Origin: Salinisphaera aquimarina
GTDB taxonomy: Bacteria > Pseudomonadota > Gammaproteobacteria > Nevskiales > Salinisphaeraceae
Direction of reading: 5' to 3'
DNA length: 64,000 bases
NCBI RefSeq assembly: GCF_042643355.1
Contig: NZ_JBHRSS010000003.1
Span: 186,001-250,000, forward strand
The translations under genes and the position numbers were made by a program. Of this stretch, positions 7,766 to 16,566 are shown piece by piece. Within the stretch, counting starts at the first letter, position 1. Every line of letters starts with the position of its first letter. Below the pieces are notes generated by a model. It saw only the letters and a list, made by a program, of their open reading frames with translations. It was not told the origin of the DNA and ran no database searches.

Positions 7766-8737
7766 ATGAAATCAATCTTGATAAGTCTCGCGGTTGCGGC
7801 AGTGTTCGTGATGGGTACCGCCTCCGCTCAGGATTATCCAAGCGGTCCGGTCACGCTCGTCGTCCCCTACGGCCCGGGCGGCGCGTCCGACCTTGCCGGT
7901 CGGGCGTTATCGCAAACCGCCAAGAGCTATCTTGGCGAGCCCATCACCGTCATCAACAAGCCGGGCGCTGGCGGCATGAACGGCGCACGTTTCGTGACCA
8001 AGGCCGATCCTGACGGCCAGACCCTGCTGCTGGCACGCGTCGGCATGGCGCTGACCCCCGCCGTCAATCCGCAGGCCACGGTCGCCTGGGACGACTACAC
8101 ATTCATTAGCGCGCTGGAAGCCACACCAATGATCCTGGCCGTCAAGGGCGATTCGGAATACGACAACGTCAAGGATCTGCTCACGGCCATCAAGAACGAC
8201 AAGGGCGGCATGACCTACGCCGCGTCCGGTGCAACCGCGATCGACGGTTTCACCGTGCAGGCGTTGCTGTCCGACGCCGGGCTCGACCCGCTCACCGCCG
8301 CGACCCTGGTGCCCTACAAGGGCGGCGGCGCGCTGGCGACGGCCCTGCTGGGCGGCCATGTGGATTTCCTGGCCATCGCTGCCGGCTCGCTGATGCCGCA
8401 TATCAAGAGCGGCGACATGAAGCCGCTGATGGTGTTCGCACCCAAGCGTATGGAAAACCTGCCCGAAGTGCCCACCGCGGCCGAGCTGGGCTACGAGCAG
8501 GCCGGCAAGATCACCGGCTGGAGCGCGCTGTACGGGCCCAAGGGTCTGCCTGACAACGTCGTCAAGAAATGGCGCGAGACGCTGGCCAAGGTCGCGAAGG
8601 ACGACAAGTGGCTGACGCTGGCAGAGCGCCGCGGGTCGATCTCGACCATCGGCGAGACGGACATGCCGACCTACGCCAAGGACCAGTACGACCTGTTCCA
8701 CGGTCTGGCCAAGAAATTCGGCTATCTTTCGCGCTGA
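7766..8737 (+). CDS. tctC: Tripartite tricarboxylate transporter substrate-binding protein (TctC/Bug family)
   Basis: Periplasmic binding component of a TTT-type secondary importer. ATG 7766 is preceded by GGGGAAT and opens a signal peptide (about residues 1-21, cut after TASA), followed by the family start YPSGPVTLVVPYGPGGASD and the NKPGAGG motif. Its 323 residues match Bug proteins. It is the first gene of a tctC-tctB-tctA-deacylase operon. Bug proteins bind tricarboxylates, aromatic acids, amino acids or nicotinate-like acids; specificity cannot be read from sequence. The frame extends upstream to 7727 without a better start. Confidence 0.93.
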   Translation: MKSILISLAVAAVFVMGTASAQDYPSGPVTLVVPYGPGGASDLAGRALSQTAKSYLGEPITVINKPGAGGMNGARFVTKADPDGQTLLLARVGMALTPAVNPQATVAWDDYTFISALEATPMILAVKGDSEYDNVKDLLTAIKNDKGGMTYAASGATAIDGFTVQALLSDAGLDPLTAATLVPYKGGGALATALLGGHVDFLAIAAGSLMPHIKSGDMKPLMVFAPKRMENLPEVPTAAELGYEQAGKITGWSALYGPKGLPDNVVKKWRETLAKVAKDDKWLTLAERRGSISTIGETDMPTYAKDQYDLFHGLAKKFGYLSR

Positions 8738-8778
8738 TACCCCCGCGACTCGAGATCAAGCGACGGCGAGGCTGAACC

Positions 8779-9288
8779 ATGCGACTGGTCCTCTTTCGAG
8801 GCATTCTTATCGTGGCGCTGTTCGGGATCACGCTGTTCGTGCTGATCCCGGCGTACGTTCCGCGCCCCGCGTTCATACCCGGTTTCGCACCGCCGCCGGA
8901 CATGTGGCCCAGGACCGTTTCCATCATCGGACTGATCCTGGGCCTCATCGCCATAGCCCAGACGTTCTCGCGTCGCGGGATTGCGATGGCCGCCTCCGAC
9001 GACGAGCCGATCTGGCAAGAGGCGGCACCGATGCCGGTGCTGCTCGGCCGTTTCGCGCTGATCATAGCCGCGCTCGCGGCCTTCGTGGCATTTGCGCACG
9101 CGCTGGGGTTTCTGGTCGCCACCATCCTGCTGACCGGCGCCTGCATTCTCCTGACCGGAGAACGGGGGTATCACCTCTGGCGGGTGGTCGTGGCCGTCCT
9201 CCTGCCGGCCGCGCTGCTGTTCTTCTTTTCTCACGCGCTCGGCACCCAGTTCCCGCACGGGTCGCTGTTGAAATCATTCGGCCTGTAA
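8779..9288 (+). CDS. tctB: Tripartite tricarboxylate transporter small membrane subunit (TctB)
   Basis: A 169-residue inner-membrane protein with four hydrophobic segments (about 8-27, 42-63, 90-112 and 128-155), the expected size and topology of TctB. It lies 41 bases after tctC and 15 bases before tctA, in the canonical TTT order. It partners TctA in the permease; its exact role within the complex is poorly defined in the family. A GGCGAGG stretch precedes ATG 8779. Confidence 0.88.
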   Translation: MRLVLFRGILIVALFGITLFVLIPAYVPRPAFIPGFAPPPDMWPRTVSIIGLILGLIAIAQTFSRRGIAMAASDDEPIWQEAAPMPVLLGRFALIIAALAAFVAFAHALGFLVATILLTGACILLTGERGYHLWRVVVAVLLPAALLFFFSHALGTQFPHGSLLKSFGL

Positions 9289-9303
9289 AGGACCCCATCT
9301 GAC

Positions 9304-10794
9304 ATGCTGAGCGATCTTCTTGTCGCGCTCCAGGCAGTCGCGACACTCCAGAATTTTCTGATCATGGCCGCCGGCATCTGGGGCGGCGTCATCATCGGCG
9401 CCATCCCCGGCATGACCGGCACGATGGCCGTGACACTGGCACTGCCCTTCACCTTCTATATGGATCCGGTGCCCAGCATTCTGCTGCTGGTCGCGCTCTA
9501 CAAGGGCTCGACCTATGGCGGCTCCGTGTCGGCGATCCTGATCAAGACGCCGGGCACCGCCTCGGCCGCCTGTACCGCGCTGGACGGCTATCCGCTGGCC
9601 CAGCAGGGCAAGGGCGGCAAGGCGCTGAACATGGCGCTCTATTCGTCGTGTATCGGCGATTTCATCTCCAACATCTCGCTGATCTTTCTGGCGGCCCCGC
9701 TGGCACTGCTCGCCATGCGCGTCGGCCCGCCGGAATACTGCATGCTGATGATCTTCGCGCTGACCACCGTGGCTGGCGTATCGGGCAATTCACTGTTGCT
9801 GGGGCTGGTGTCGGCCTGCCTGGGTCTGCTGCTGGCAACCGTGGGCGAGGACATGTACGGCTCGTTCCGCTTCGCGCTGACCGACGACATGCAGGGCGGC
9901 CTTTCGGTCGCGCCGGTGCTGATCGGTCTGTTCGCCCTGCCCGAGCTGATCAAGCTGATCGTCTTTCGCAAGGCCGAGGTCGAGAAGACCATGGGCATCG
10001 GCGATGACCGGGTCAGCGGCGCCGAGTTTCGCAGCTGCCTGAAGTCCATCATCCGCGGCAGCGGCATCGGCGTGGTTCTGGGCGCCGTGCCGGGTATCGG
10101 CCCGTCCGCGGCCGCGTTCTTCTCCTACGGGGAAGCGCAGCGCGGATCGAAGAACTCCGACAACTTCGGCAAGGGCGAGATCGAGGGGATCGCCGCCTCG
10201 GAGTCGGCCAACAACGGCTGCTGTGGCGCCACCATGATCCCGCTGCTCGCCCTCGGCGTGCCGGGCGATGTGATCACCGGCGTCATGCTCGGCGCGTTCA
10301 TGATCCAGGGGCTGACCCCCGGTCCGCTGCTGTTCCAGAACAACCTCAATGAGGTCTACATGCTGTTCATCGGCATGTTGCTGTCATCGGTGCTGCTGTT
10401 CGGCGCCGGCAAGATGACCATGCGCATGTTCACCTACATCGCGCGGGTGCCGGCAACCCTGCTCACGCCGGCGGTATTGTTGCTGTGCATCTTCGGCATC
10501 TATTCGATCTCCAACAGCATGTTCGATGTCACGGTGCTGCTGGTCATGGGCGTCGTCGGCTTCCTGATGATGCTGCTGTCCATTCCCGCGGCCCCGTTCC
10601 TGATCGCGTTCATCCTCGGGCCGATGATCGAAGAGAATCTGCGGCGCGCGCTGGCGATTTCACACGGCGACGCGACCATCTTCTTTTCGTCGCCGATCTG
10701 CTGGATTTTCGCGGCCCTGATTCTGTTCGTGGTCAGCGTCACGCTGCGCCGGGAACTCGCCAAATCCAAATCCAAGAGAGCACTCAACGCATGA
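9304..10794 (+). CDS. tctA: Tripartite tricarboxylate transporter large permease (TctA)
   Basis: The main membrane subunit, 496 residues with about ten to twelve transmembrane segments. The family signatures are obvious: GAIPGMTGTM near residue 36, then KGSTYGGSVSAILIKTPGT and GYPLAQQGKGGKAL, and a second related PGIGPSAAAFFSYGEAQ block in the other half, reflecting the internal repeat of TctA. A ribosome site (AAAGGA) precedes ATG 9304. Its TGA overlaps the ATG of the downstream deacylase (ATGA), so the two are translationally coupled. Confidence 0.95.
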   Translation: MLSDLLVALQAVATLQNFLIMAAGIWGGVIIGAIPGMTGTMAVTLALPFTFYMDPVPSILLLVALYKGSTYGGSVSAILIKTPGTASAACTALDGYPLAQQGKGGKALNMALYSSCIGDFISNISLIFLAAPLALLAMRVGPPEYCMLMIFALTTVAGVSGNSLLLGLVSACLGLLLATVGEDMYGSFRFALTDDMQGGLSVAPVLIGLFALPELIKLIVFRKAEVEKTMGIGDDRVSGAEFRSCLKSIIRGSGIGVVLGAVPGIGPSAAAFFSYGEAQRGSKNSDNFGKGEIEGIAASESANNGCCGATMIPLLALGVPGDVITGVMLGAFMIQGLTPGPLLFQNNLNEVYMLFIGMLLSSVLLFGAGKMTMRMFTYIARVPATLLTPAVLLLCIFGIYSISNSMFDVTVLLVMGVVGFLMMLLSIPAAPFLIAFILGPMIEENLRRALAISHGDATIFFSSPICWIFAALILFVVSVTLRRELAKSKSKRALNA

Positions 10795-11996
10795 CAACCG
10801 CAGCGGCAGACACGCAAACGACCCACAAGCGCCTTGCCGATGCCAAGACGCATCTGGGCGACCTGATCGGCTTTGACACGACAAGCGCCAATTCCAACCG
10901 CGCCCTGATCGACCACATGGCCGGTTACTTCGAAGGCCTGGGCGCCGAGATCACCATCCTGCCGGACGACACCGGCGAAAAGGCCAATCTCGTCGCCCGC
11001 TTCGGCCCCACCGATGCCCCCGGCATCGTACTGTCCGGCCATACCGACGTGGTGCCCGCGCGCGAGACCAGCTGGACCACGCCACCGTTCGCCATGGACG
11101 AACGCGACGGCCGTCTCTACGGTCGCGGCAGCTGCGACATGAAGGGTTTTTCCGCCTGCCTCATGGCCGCCGCCCCGGCATTTGCGGAGATGAATCTCAA
11201 GCAGCCGCTGTATCTTTGCTTCTCCTACGACGAAGAAGTCGGCTGCCTGGGCGCGCCCGCCATCGCCCGCCACCTGGCCGCACTCGATGTGCCGCCGGAA
11301 TTCGCGATCATCGGCGAGCCGAGCGAGATGCAGCTCGTCACCGGTCAGAAGGGCAAGATCGCCATGCGCGCGATCGTGACCGGCACCAGTGGCCATTCGT
11401 CGTTCGCGCCCGCGCATGTCAACGCCGTGGAATACGCCGCCCGCGCCATCGATCATATCCAGGCGCGCGGCCGCCGGTACGAGGCCGAAGGCCCCTTCGA
11501 CGACGACTTCACCGTTGCCCATGCGACAACGCTGGTAACCATGATCGAGGGCGGCGTCGCCACCAACGTGACGCCCGATCACTGCAGCTTCACCTTCGAG
11601 TTGCGCAGCATCGATGGCGACGCGGCAGAGCCCGACCTGAAAGCCCTGATCGACGAGGTCGACGCCACCCTTGTGCCCGAGATGAAGACGAAAAGCGAAG
11701 ACACGGGCATCGAATGGCAACGGATCTTCGCCTATCCCGCCATGGGCGACGCGAGTGCGTGCGAAGCTTTCGCAAAACTGCGTCCGATCCTGCCCGAAAG
11801 CGGCGGCAAGGTGTCCTACGGCTCCGAGGGTGGCGTATTCGAAATCGTGGGCGGCATCCCGGCCGTGATCATCGGCCCCGGCTCGATCCGCCAGGCCCAC
11901 AAGCCCGACGAATTCGTGGATATCGATCAGCTCGACCGCTGCCTCCACTTCCTCGATGCGCTCGGTGAAATGGTCACGGCTCAACGTAACCACTGA
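10791..11996 (+). CDS. M20-family deacylase (acetylornithine deacetylase-like)
   Basis: Zinc-dependent amidohydrolase of the ArgE/DapE/M20 type, 401 residues. Metal and catalytic motifs are present: SGHTDVVP (His84, Asp86), GRGSCDMKGF (Asp116), the catalytic pair EE (Glu148/Glu149), GEPS (Glu176) and a C-terminal HKPDEF. The best match by motif order is acetylornithine deacetylase, but its location as the last gene of a TTT transporter operon, sharing an ATGA overlap with tctA, suggests it deacylates an imported N-acyl amino acid or related amide rather than serving arginine biosynthesis. No other arg gene is nearby. Confidence 0.88.
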   Translation: MTTAAADTQTTHKRLADAKTHLGDLIGFDTTSANSNRALIDHMAGYFEGLGAEITILPDDTGEKANLVARFGPTDAPGIVLSGHTDVVPARETSWTTPPFAMDERDGRLYGRGSCDMKGFSACLMAAAPAFAEMNLKQPLYLCFSYDEEVGCLGAPAIARHLAALDVPPEFAIIGEPSEMQLVTGQKGKIAMRAIVTGTSGHSSFAPAHVNAVEYAARAIDHIQARGRRYEAEGPFDDDFTVAHATTLVTMIEGGVATNVTPDHCSFTFELRSIDGDAAEPDLKALIDEVDATLVPEMKTKSEDTGIEWQRIFAYPAMGDASACEAFAKLRPILPESGGKVSYGSEGGVFEIVGGIPAVIIGPGSIRQAHKPDEFVDIDQLDRCLHFLDALGEMVTAQRNH

Positions 11997-12227
11997 GCAA
12001 GGCTTGCTGCCCTGCCCTGATGCCTGGTCTGGAGACAGTTATTCAAGCGCACCCGTAGCCCGGCCGACGTCCTCAAAGCACGATGGCGTCGGCACGCTTG
12101 CTTGTTACGGTGGCAAGACATAGCCACTTCGGCCAATTGACGGAAAATGGCCCGTCACGGGTGCACAATCAACGACTGGCGGCATAGGATACGTCGTGTC
12201 AATTTGCCCGAAACCCCGGTGACAATC

Positions 12228-12536
12228 ATGATCACCTGCGTCGTTGACTACGTTATTGATCCATCAAGGATCGATGCCTTCGAACGTTTCGCCGAGCGCT
12301 GGATCGAGCTGGTCGGGAAGAACGGTGGCACCCATCACGGCTATTTTCTGCCGGCCGAAGGTGCCAGCGATCGAGCGCTCGCGCTGTTCAGCTTCCCCAG
12401 CCTGGCGTGTTACGAAGCATATCGCGAAGGATTTGGAACCGATCCCGAATTCATCGCCGCCGATCGCATTCGCGACGAAAGCGGCTGCGTGCTGCGATAC
12501 GACCGAAGTTTCATGCGGCCCCTCCTCCCGCGCTAG
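12228..12536 (+). CDS. NIPSNAP family protein
   Basis: A 102-residue alpha-beta barrel protein of the NIPSNAP family. ATG 12228 gives MITCVVDYVIDPSRIDAFERF, the usual beta-alpha start (strand, then helix beginning with the conserved DxxxxxxFE), followed by the glycine-containing HHGYFLPAEG loop, the FSFPSLACYEAYREG helix and a C-terminal strand VLRYDRSF. The family forms small dimeric barrels of uncertain function, sometimes acting with acids or peroxides. The frame is open to 12147 but the extra residues are not family-like. A broken copy of its last third lies at 7226-7329, on the other side of the TTT operon. Confidence 0.85.
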   Translation: MITCVVDYVIDPSRIDAFERFAERWIELVGKNGGTHHGYFLPAEGASDRALALFSFPSLACYEAYREGFGTDPEFIAADRIRDESGCVLRYDRSFMRPLLPR

Positions 12537-12556
12537 CCCCGCCCCGAGCGAAACGA

Positions 12557-13972
12557 TCAAGCGCCCAGCGCGGACTTGAGCTCGCTCACCAGGCGCTCCG
12601 CCTCTTCTGCCGAGGCGATATTGGTGAAGCCCAGCAGCAAGCCGGACTGGTCGGGCCGGCCGATGAACCACGTCGACAATGCGCTGACGCCCAGCCCTCG
12701 GCGCTGCGCGCGCCTGGCCTGTTCGACGTCGTCTTCATTATTCACGAATCGGGTGAGCAGATGCATGCCGCCTGCCTGTAGATCCACGCGCAGACGATCG
12801 CCGAGTTTCGCCTCGAGCGCGTCCCGCAGATACGTCCGGCGCTGTGCATACATATCCCGCATGCGTTTGAGATGACGGGCGAAATGGCCTTCGTTGATGA
12901 AATCGGCGGTCACGGCCTGCGGCAACGCCGGACAGCCCTGACCGAAGCGCCGCAGCACGTCGCGGAAACGCGTCGTTTTTGACGACGGCACGACCAGATA
13001 GGCGAGCCGCAGGCCGGGGAAGAGCACCTTGCTGAAGGTGCCGGTATAGAGCACACGACCGCCGTGATCGAGGCTCTTCAGAGCCGGAATCGGGCGACCT
13101 TGATACCGGTACTCGCTGTCGTAGTCGTCTTCGATGATCCAGGCGTCGTTGTCGTTGGCCCATTCCAGCAACGCCAGGCGGCGCGGCAGTGCGAGCGACA
13201 CGCCGCTCGGGCTCTGATGCGAGGGCGTGACAACGGCAAAACGCGCCTCCTCGGCCTGTCGCCGACCGGCAGCCACGTCCAGGCCGTCGGCATCGACCGC
13301 AACTGGCGCCAATGAGAGACCGGCCGCCCGCAACATGTCACGGGCCAGAAAATAGCCCGGTTCCTCGAACCAGCCACGGTCACCCGGGCGCAGCAGCGTA
13401 CGACAGATGAGGCCAAGGGCATCGCGGTAGCCGGCCGTGATGATGATCTGGTCGGCATGACAGGCGATGCCGCGCGACACGCCGAGGTAGGCCGCCAATG
13501 CATTGCGCAGGGCGGGACTGCCCTGCGCATCGGGGTAGTCGAGCGCCGCGGCATTGAGCCCCCGCAGGCGCCGCATCGTCAGACGTCGCCACAGACGGGT
13601 CGGTACGGCATCCAGCGCCGGCAGACCCAGTTGCAATGGCGGCGGTGCCGCGCGCGCGGATTCCGACACCGGCCGGGGCGCGCTCGACCGGCGCTCGACG
13701 GCCAGAGTGATTTGCTGGCGGAGCAGCTGCGGCGACACCACCGTGCCCGCCGCACCGCGCGCCAGCAGATAACCTTCACTGACCAGCACCTGATAGGCGA
13801 GCTCCACCGTGCCACGGGACAGATTCAGCTCGCTGGCGAGACTGCGCACCGACGGCACGCGATCGCCCGGCTGCAGACGCCCGGCGGCGATGGCGTCCCG
13901 GACGCGCTGATAGAGCTGTCGGTAGAGCGGCGTTTTCAAGCGCCGGTCCGTGTGCAGGTCGGGATGAGGCAT
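12557..13972 (-). CDS. MocR/PdxR-family regulator (GntR HTH fused to aminotransferase domain)
   Basis: A 471-residue transcription factor: a GntR-type winged helix-turn-helix at about 14-80 (LYRQLYQRVRDAIAAGRL, then PSVRSLASELNLSRGTV), a linker, and a class I aminotransferase-like domain. The PLP site is intact, with the lysine at 315 in the GTFSKVLFPGLRLAY motif and the EDDYDSEYRY block at 281-290. MocR regulators use PLP or amino compounds as effectors and commonly control a divergent operon; here the divergent genes are a GNAT, an FMN oxidoreductase and an AhpD-like protein. A 21-bp palindrome in the divergent spacer is a candidate operator. Confidence 0.93.
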   Translation of the reverse strand: MPHPDLHTDRRLKTPLYRQLYQRVRDAIAAGRLQPGDRVPSVRSLASELNLSRGTVELAYQVLVSEGYLLARGAAGTVVSPQLLRQQITLAVERRSSAPRPVSESARAAPPPLQLGLPALDAVPTRLWRRLTMRRLRGLNAAALDYPDAQGSPALRNALAAYLGVSRGIACHADQIIITAGYRDALGLICRTLLRPGDRGWFEEPGYFLARDMLRAAGLSLAPVAVDADGLDVAAGRRQAEEARFAVVTPSHQSPSGVSLALPRRLALLEWANDNDAWIIEDDYDSEYRYQGRPIPALKSLDHGGRVLYTGTFSKVLFPGLRLAYLVVPSSKTTRFRDVLRRFGQGCPALPQAVTADFINEGHFARHLKRMRDMYAQRRTYLRDALEAKLGDRLRVDLQAGGMHLLTRFVNNEDDVEQARRAQRRGLGVSALSTWFIGRPDQSGLLLGFTNIASAEEAERLVSELKSALGA

Positions 13973-14008
13973 GACGATGTCCCAGTCGAACCGCTCAATC
14001 TTGGCTCT

Positions 14009-14029
14009 GTTGAACAGGCCATGTCCAAC
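14009..14029. promoter_or_regulatory. Palindrome between MocR regulator and GNAT gene
   Basis: Imperfect inverted repeat GTTGAACA-GGCCA-TGTCCAAC (7 of 8 arm positions complementary) located in the 89-base divergent spacer, 33 bases upstream of the GNAT ATG and 37 bases from the regulator ATG. Position and symmetry suit an operator for the divergent MocR protein; binding is inferred only. Confidence 0.4.
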
Positions 14030-14061
14030 CTATTGTGCGTCTCTCAACCCAGGAGGCGCCC

Positions 14062-14511
14062 ATGACGACACCCCATTTGACCGACGTGACCACCGAGCAG
14101 GATTGCCTGAACTGCTTCGGGGTCATGCGCGAACTGCGTCCCCATCTGTCGGATGCGCCGGCATTCGCAGCACAGGTACTGCGCCAGACAGGTGACGGCT
14201 ATCGACTGGTGGCCGCCCGACGCGATGATGCGGTGATCGGTCTGATCGGCTATCGAATCCAGGAAAACCTGATGAACGGACAGTTTCTTTTCGTCGACGA
14301 TCTGGTCGTGCGGGCCGACCAGCGGCGCGGCGGTCTGGGCGCGCATCTGCTCGACGCCGCCCGCCACCGGGCCCGAGAAGCCGGATGCCGACAGCTGGTC
14401 CTGGATACCGGCCTCGGCATGGCGCTGGCGCAGCGCTTCTATTTCCGTCAGGGACTACTCACGCGGGGCATTGGTTTCTACGAGCAACTGGCAGAAGAGG
14501 CTACGACATGA
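14062..14511 (+). CDS. GNAT family N-acetyltransferase
   Basis: A 149-residue acetyl-CoA-dependent acyltransferase. The acetyl-CoA binding motif RADQRRGGLGAHLLDAA (residues 90-106) follows the beta4 strand FLFVDDLVV, and the C-terminal half has the FYFRQGLLTRGIGFYEQL pattern of small GNATs. ATG 14062 follows a strong ribosome site AGGAGGCGCCC; upstream codons to 14035 are disregarded. It overlaps the next gene by ATGA. The acceptor substrate is unknown; neighbours suggest a detoxification or redox-stress role under the divergent MocR regulator. Confidence 0.88.
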   Translation: MTTPHLTDVTTEQDCLNCFGVMRELRPHLSDAPAFAAQVLRQTGDGYRLVAARRDDAVIGLIGYRIQENLMNGQFLFVDDLVVRADQRRGGLGAHLLDAARHRAREAGCRQLVLDTGLGMALAQRFYFRQGLLTRGIGFYEQLAEEATT

Positions 14512-15167
14512 GACGCACACTGTTCATTCATTGCAGCCCGCACGGTGAGGCCGCGCATGGCTATCGGCTGGCGCGCGAGATACTCGACCAACCACGGCGG
14601 TGCGGCGATGCCGCCACGGTCATCGAGCGCGATCTGACGGCCGCGCCCCTGCCGCCACTCAGCGGCGACTACGCCACGGCGCTCACCGGCGACACGGCGG
14701 CAGACGACGCCCGCTTCGCGATGTCCGAATCACTCATCGCCGAACTCGAGCACAGCGACCGGCTGCTCATCAGCCTGCCCATGCACAACTTCACGGTACC
14801 GGCCGCGTTCAAGCTGTGGATCGATTACGTGGTGCGCATCCACCGCAGCTTTGCCGCGACCGAGGACGGCAAGGTGGGACTGCTGGCCGACCGGGCGACC
14901 ACCATCCTGGTCAGTTCCGGCGGTTTTCATCACGGCGAGCGTGCTTTCCAGCTGGATTTTCTGTCGCCTTATGTTGAACACGTCCTGGCCACCATCGGCA
15001 TTCACGATGTCGCGTTCCACTATCTGCAAGGCCTGACGTTCGGCGAGGCAGCCGTGTCCGCCGCAGTCGACGCCGCGCGCGATCGACTGAAAGCAGCCGG
15101 GCTTCTCGCCGCCGGCGGTAAATGCCGGACACCGATGCGCCCGGACGCGATCGATCTCCATAGCTGA
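14508..15167 (+). CDS. FMN-dependent NADH oxidoreductase (azoreductase-like flavodoxin fold)
   Basis: A 219-residue flavodoxin-fold protein of the AzoR/NAD(P)H dehydrogenase family. The N-terminal strand and phosphate loop (TLFIHCSPHGEAAHGYRLA) bind FMN phosphate, and the PMHNFTVPAAFKLWIDYVVR segment matches the azoreductase PMYNF motif plus the following dimer helix; a second glycine loop VSSGGFHHG follows. It would reduce quinones, azo or nitro compounds by two-electron transfer. The start overlaps the GNAT stop by four bases, so the two are coupled. Confidence 0.85.
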   Translation: MRRTLFIHCSPHGEAAHGYRLAREILDQPRRCGDAATVIERDLTAAPLPPLSGDYATALTGDTAADDARFAMSESLIAELEHSDRLLISLPMHNFTVPAAFKLWIDYVVRIHRSFAATEDGKVGLLADRATTILVSSGGFHHGERAFQLDFLSPYVEHVLATIGIHDVAFHYLQGLTFGEAAVSAAVDAARDRLKAAGLLAAGGKCRTPMRPDAIDLHS

Positions 15168-15207
15168 CATTCATTCGATTCGATATTTACACCACTGGAG
15201 TATGAAG

Positions 15208-15639
15208 ATGACCGCATTACGCCTGCCCTATTCGAAACTCTCCACCGAGGCACATCACGGGCTTCTCAAAACCAAGAAAGCACTGGAGACGGGCCCCCTC
15301 GACCTGGCCACGATCGAACTGATCAATCTGCGCGTGTCCCAGATCAACGGCTGCGCCTATTGCACCCGGATGCATGCCGAGCAGCTGCGTACGCGCGACA
15401 CCGAAAATGCCAAGATCGACAGCGTCGCCGGCTGGCGGGTCAGCGAGCACTTCAGCGACCGCGAACGTGCGGCGCTCGCGTGGGCGGACTCCCTGACCCA
15501 TGTCGCCGATACCGCGGCACCCGACGCGGTATACGAGCCGTTGAAGACATATTTCAGCGATGCCGAAATCTCCGATCTGACCGTCGCGGTGGCGCTCATG
15601 AATGCGCTCAACCGGCTGGCCGTCGGCATGCGCTTGTGA
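15208..15639 (+). CDS. AhpD-like carboxymuconolactone decarboxylase family protein
   Basis: A small (about 143 residues) all-helical protein with the AhpD/CMD signature: INGCAYCTRMHAEQLR with the CxxC pair at residues 49 and 52 and the conserved histidine at 56. Such proteins act as alkylhydroperoxidases or disulfide-dependent antioxidants. A GGAG ribosome site lies seven bases before ATG 15208; ATG 15202 is also in frame but too close to it. It follows the FMN oxidoreductase by 40 bases and likely belongs to the same transcript, giving a GNAT, flavoprotein and peroxidase-like set. Confidence 0.88.
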   Translation: MTALRLPYSKLSTEAHHGLLKTKKALETGPLDLATIELINLRVSQINGCAYCTRMHAEQLRTRDTENAKIDSVAGWRVSEHFSDRERAALAWADSLTHVADTAAPDAVYEPLKTYFSDAEISDLTVAVALMNALNRLAVGMRL

Positions 15640-15873
15640 CGAGCCGCGCGTGGAACGCGGGATGGCACGCTCGGTATCCAAATGTGTCACCGCAGCGCTG
15701 ATGATCTTCACCGGTATCAGTCTGTTTCAGGCCTGACCCGGGTTGCGATCCTCTGGGGTAACCGCCGGCACGGATGTCCTGCCGTTCCGCTTTGGGAACG
15801 TATCCAGAACAACGTGCAGTCGTCGTCGACATCAGCCGGAGGCATGCAAAACAATTGCACCGACCCGGTGTGC

Positions 15874-16566
15874 TTACAGCATCAGGTTGTCGGGACGCAC
15901 ATCGAGCTGTGCCAGCCGCTCTGCCAGCAGACCGGGAAAACGCTTGTACCAGGTCGCATTCAGCGGCGACGGATGCGGTAGCGGATAAATCCGGAAATCC
16001 CGTGCGACACCGTCCGGAGTAGCGAGCCTCACGTCGATGCAGCTCTCGAAACGATCCTGGCGCTTCCAGAACGCCTCGATGCGTTCGCGCTCGGCCCTGG
16101 GCTGGTCGATACCGAACCATAGAAACGCCTCGCGACCCAGTGTGATCAGCGAACGTCCCTGCCATTGCTCGATCAGCAGCGTGTTCATCAGTGGATGAAA
16201 CCGCCGCTTGACCTTCATCGACCAGGCCTTGTTGCCCAAGGGCTTGTAGGGCACCGTGTTGATCCAGAAGAACGACTGCCCCAGAACCCGCGACGTCTCG
16301 AAATCCGGCATGTCGACGCCGTGCAGATAGCGGTAGATCGCCTTGCGCACCAGTTGCCCGCCGGCGCCGATGAACGGCTCGCCGTGCTTGACTTCATCGC
16401 GGCCGGGATCACGGCCGAAAAAACCGATACGGGCCTCTGGACTGCCGAGCCCGATGATCGGTTCGAGCGGATCCTTGTCGAACCGCCGATAGACATCGAC
16501 ATCGATTCCGTCGACCTCGCCGGCGAGTTCACGAAACGCGTCGCGTTGCGACATATCGAGTGGCAT
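15874..16566 (-). CDS. Uracil-DNA glycosylase family protein
   Basis: A 230-residue member of the uracil-DNA glycosylase superfamily. The nucleotide-pocket motif GRDPGRDEVKHGEPFIG (about 51-67) and the C-terminal leucine-loop type motif HPSPLNATWYKRF are both intact. It would excise uracil or a related base from DNA. ATG 16566 is preceded by AAGGAG six bases upstream, the best start; the frame continues to 16581 without support. The enzyme is closer to the small bacterial UdgX/UDG-4-like layout than to E. coli Ung. A decayed copy of its first 45 codons sits at 25008-25140, on the far side of the TRAP island. Confidence 0.88.
   Translation of the reverse strand: MPLDMSQRDAFRELAGEVDGIDVDVYRRFDKDPLEPIIGLGSPEARIGFFGRDPGRDEVKHGEPFIGAGGQLVRKAIYRYLHGVDMPDFETSRVLGQSFFWINTVPYKPLGNKAWSMKVKRRFHPLMNTLLIEQWQGRSLITLGREAFLWFGIDQPRAERERIEAFWKRQDRFESCIDVRLATPDGVARDFRIYPLPHPSPLNATWYKRFPGLLAERLAQLDVRPDNLML

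Noticed and set aside
10500..11993. 497-codon minus-strand ORF
   Set aside because: Runs opposite tctA and the deacylase, both of which have full conserved motifs.
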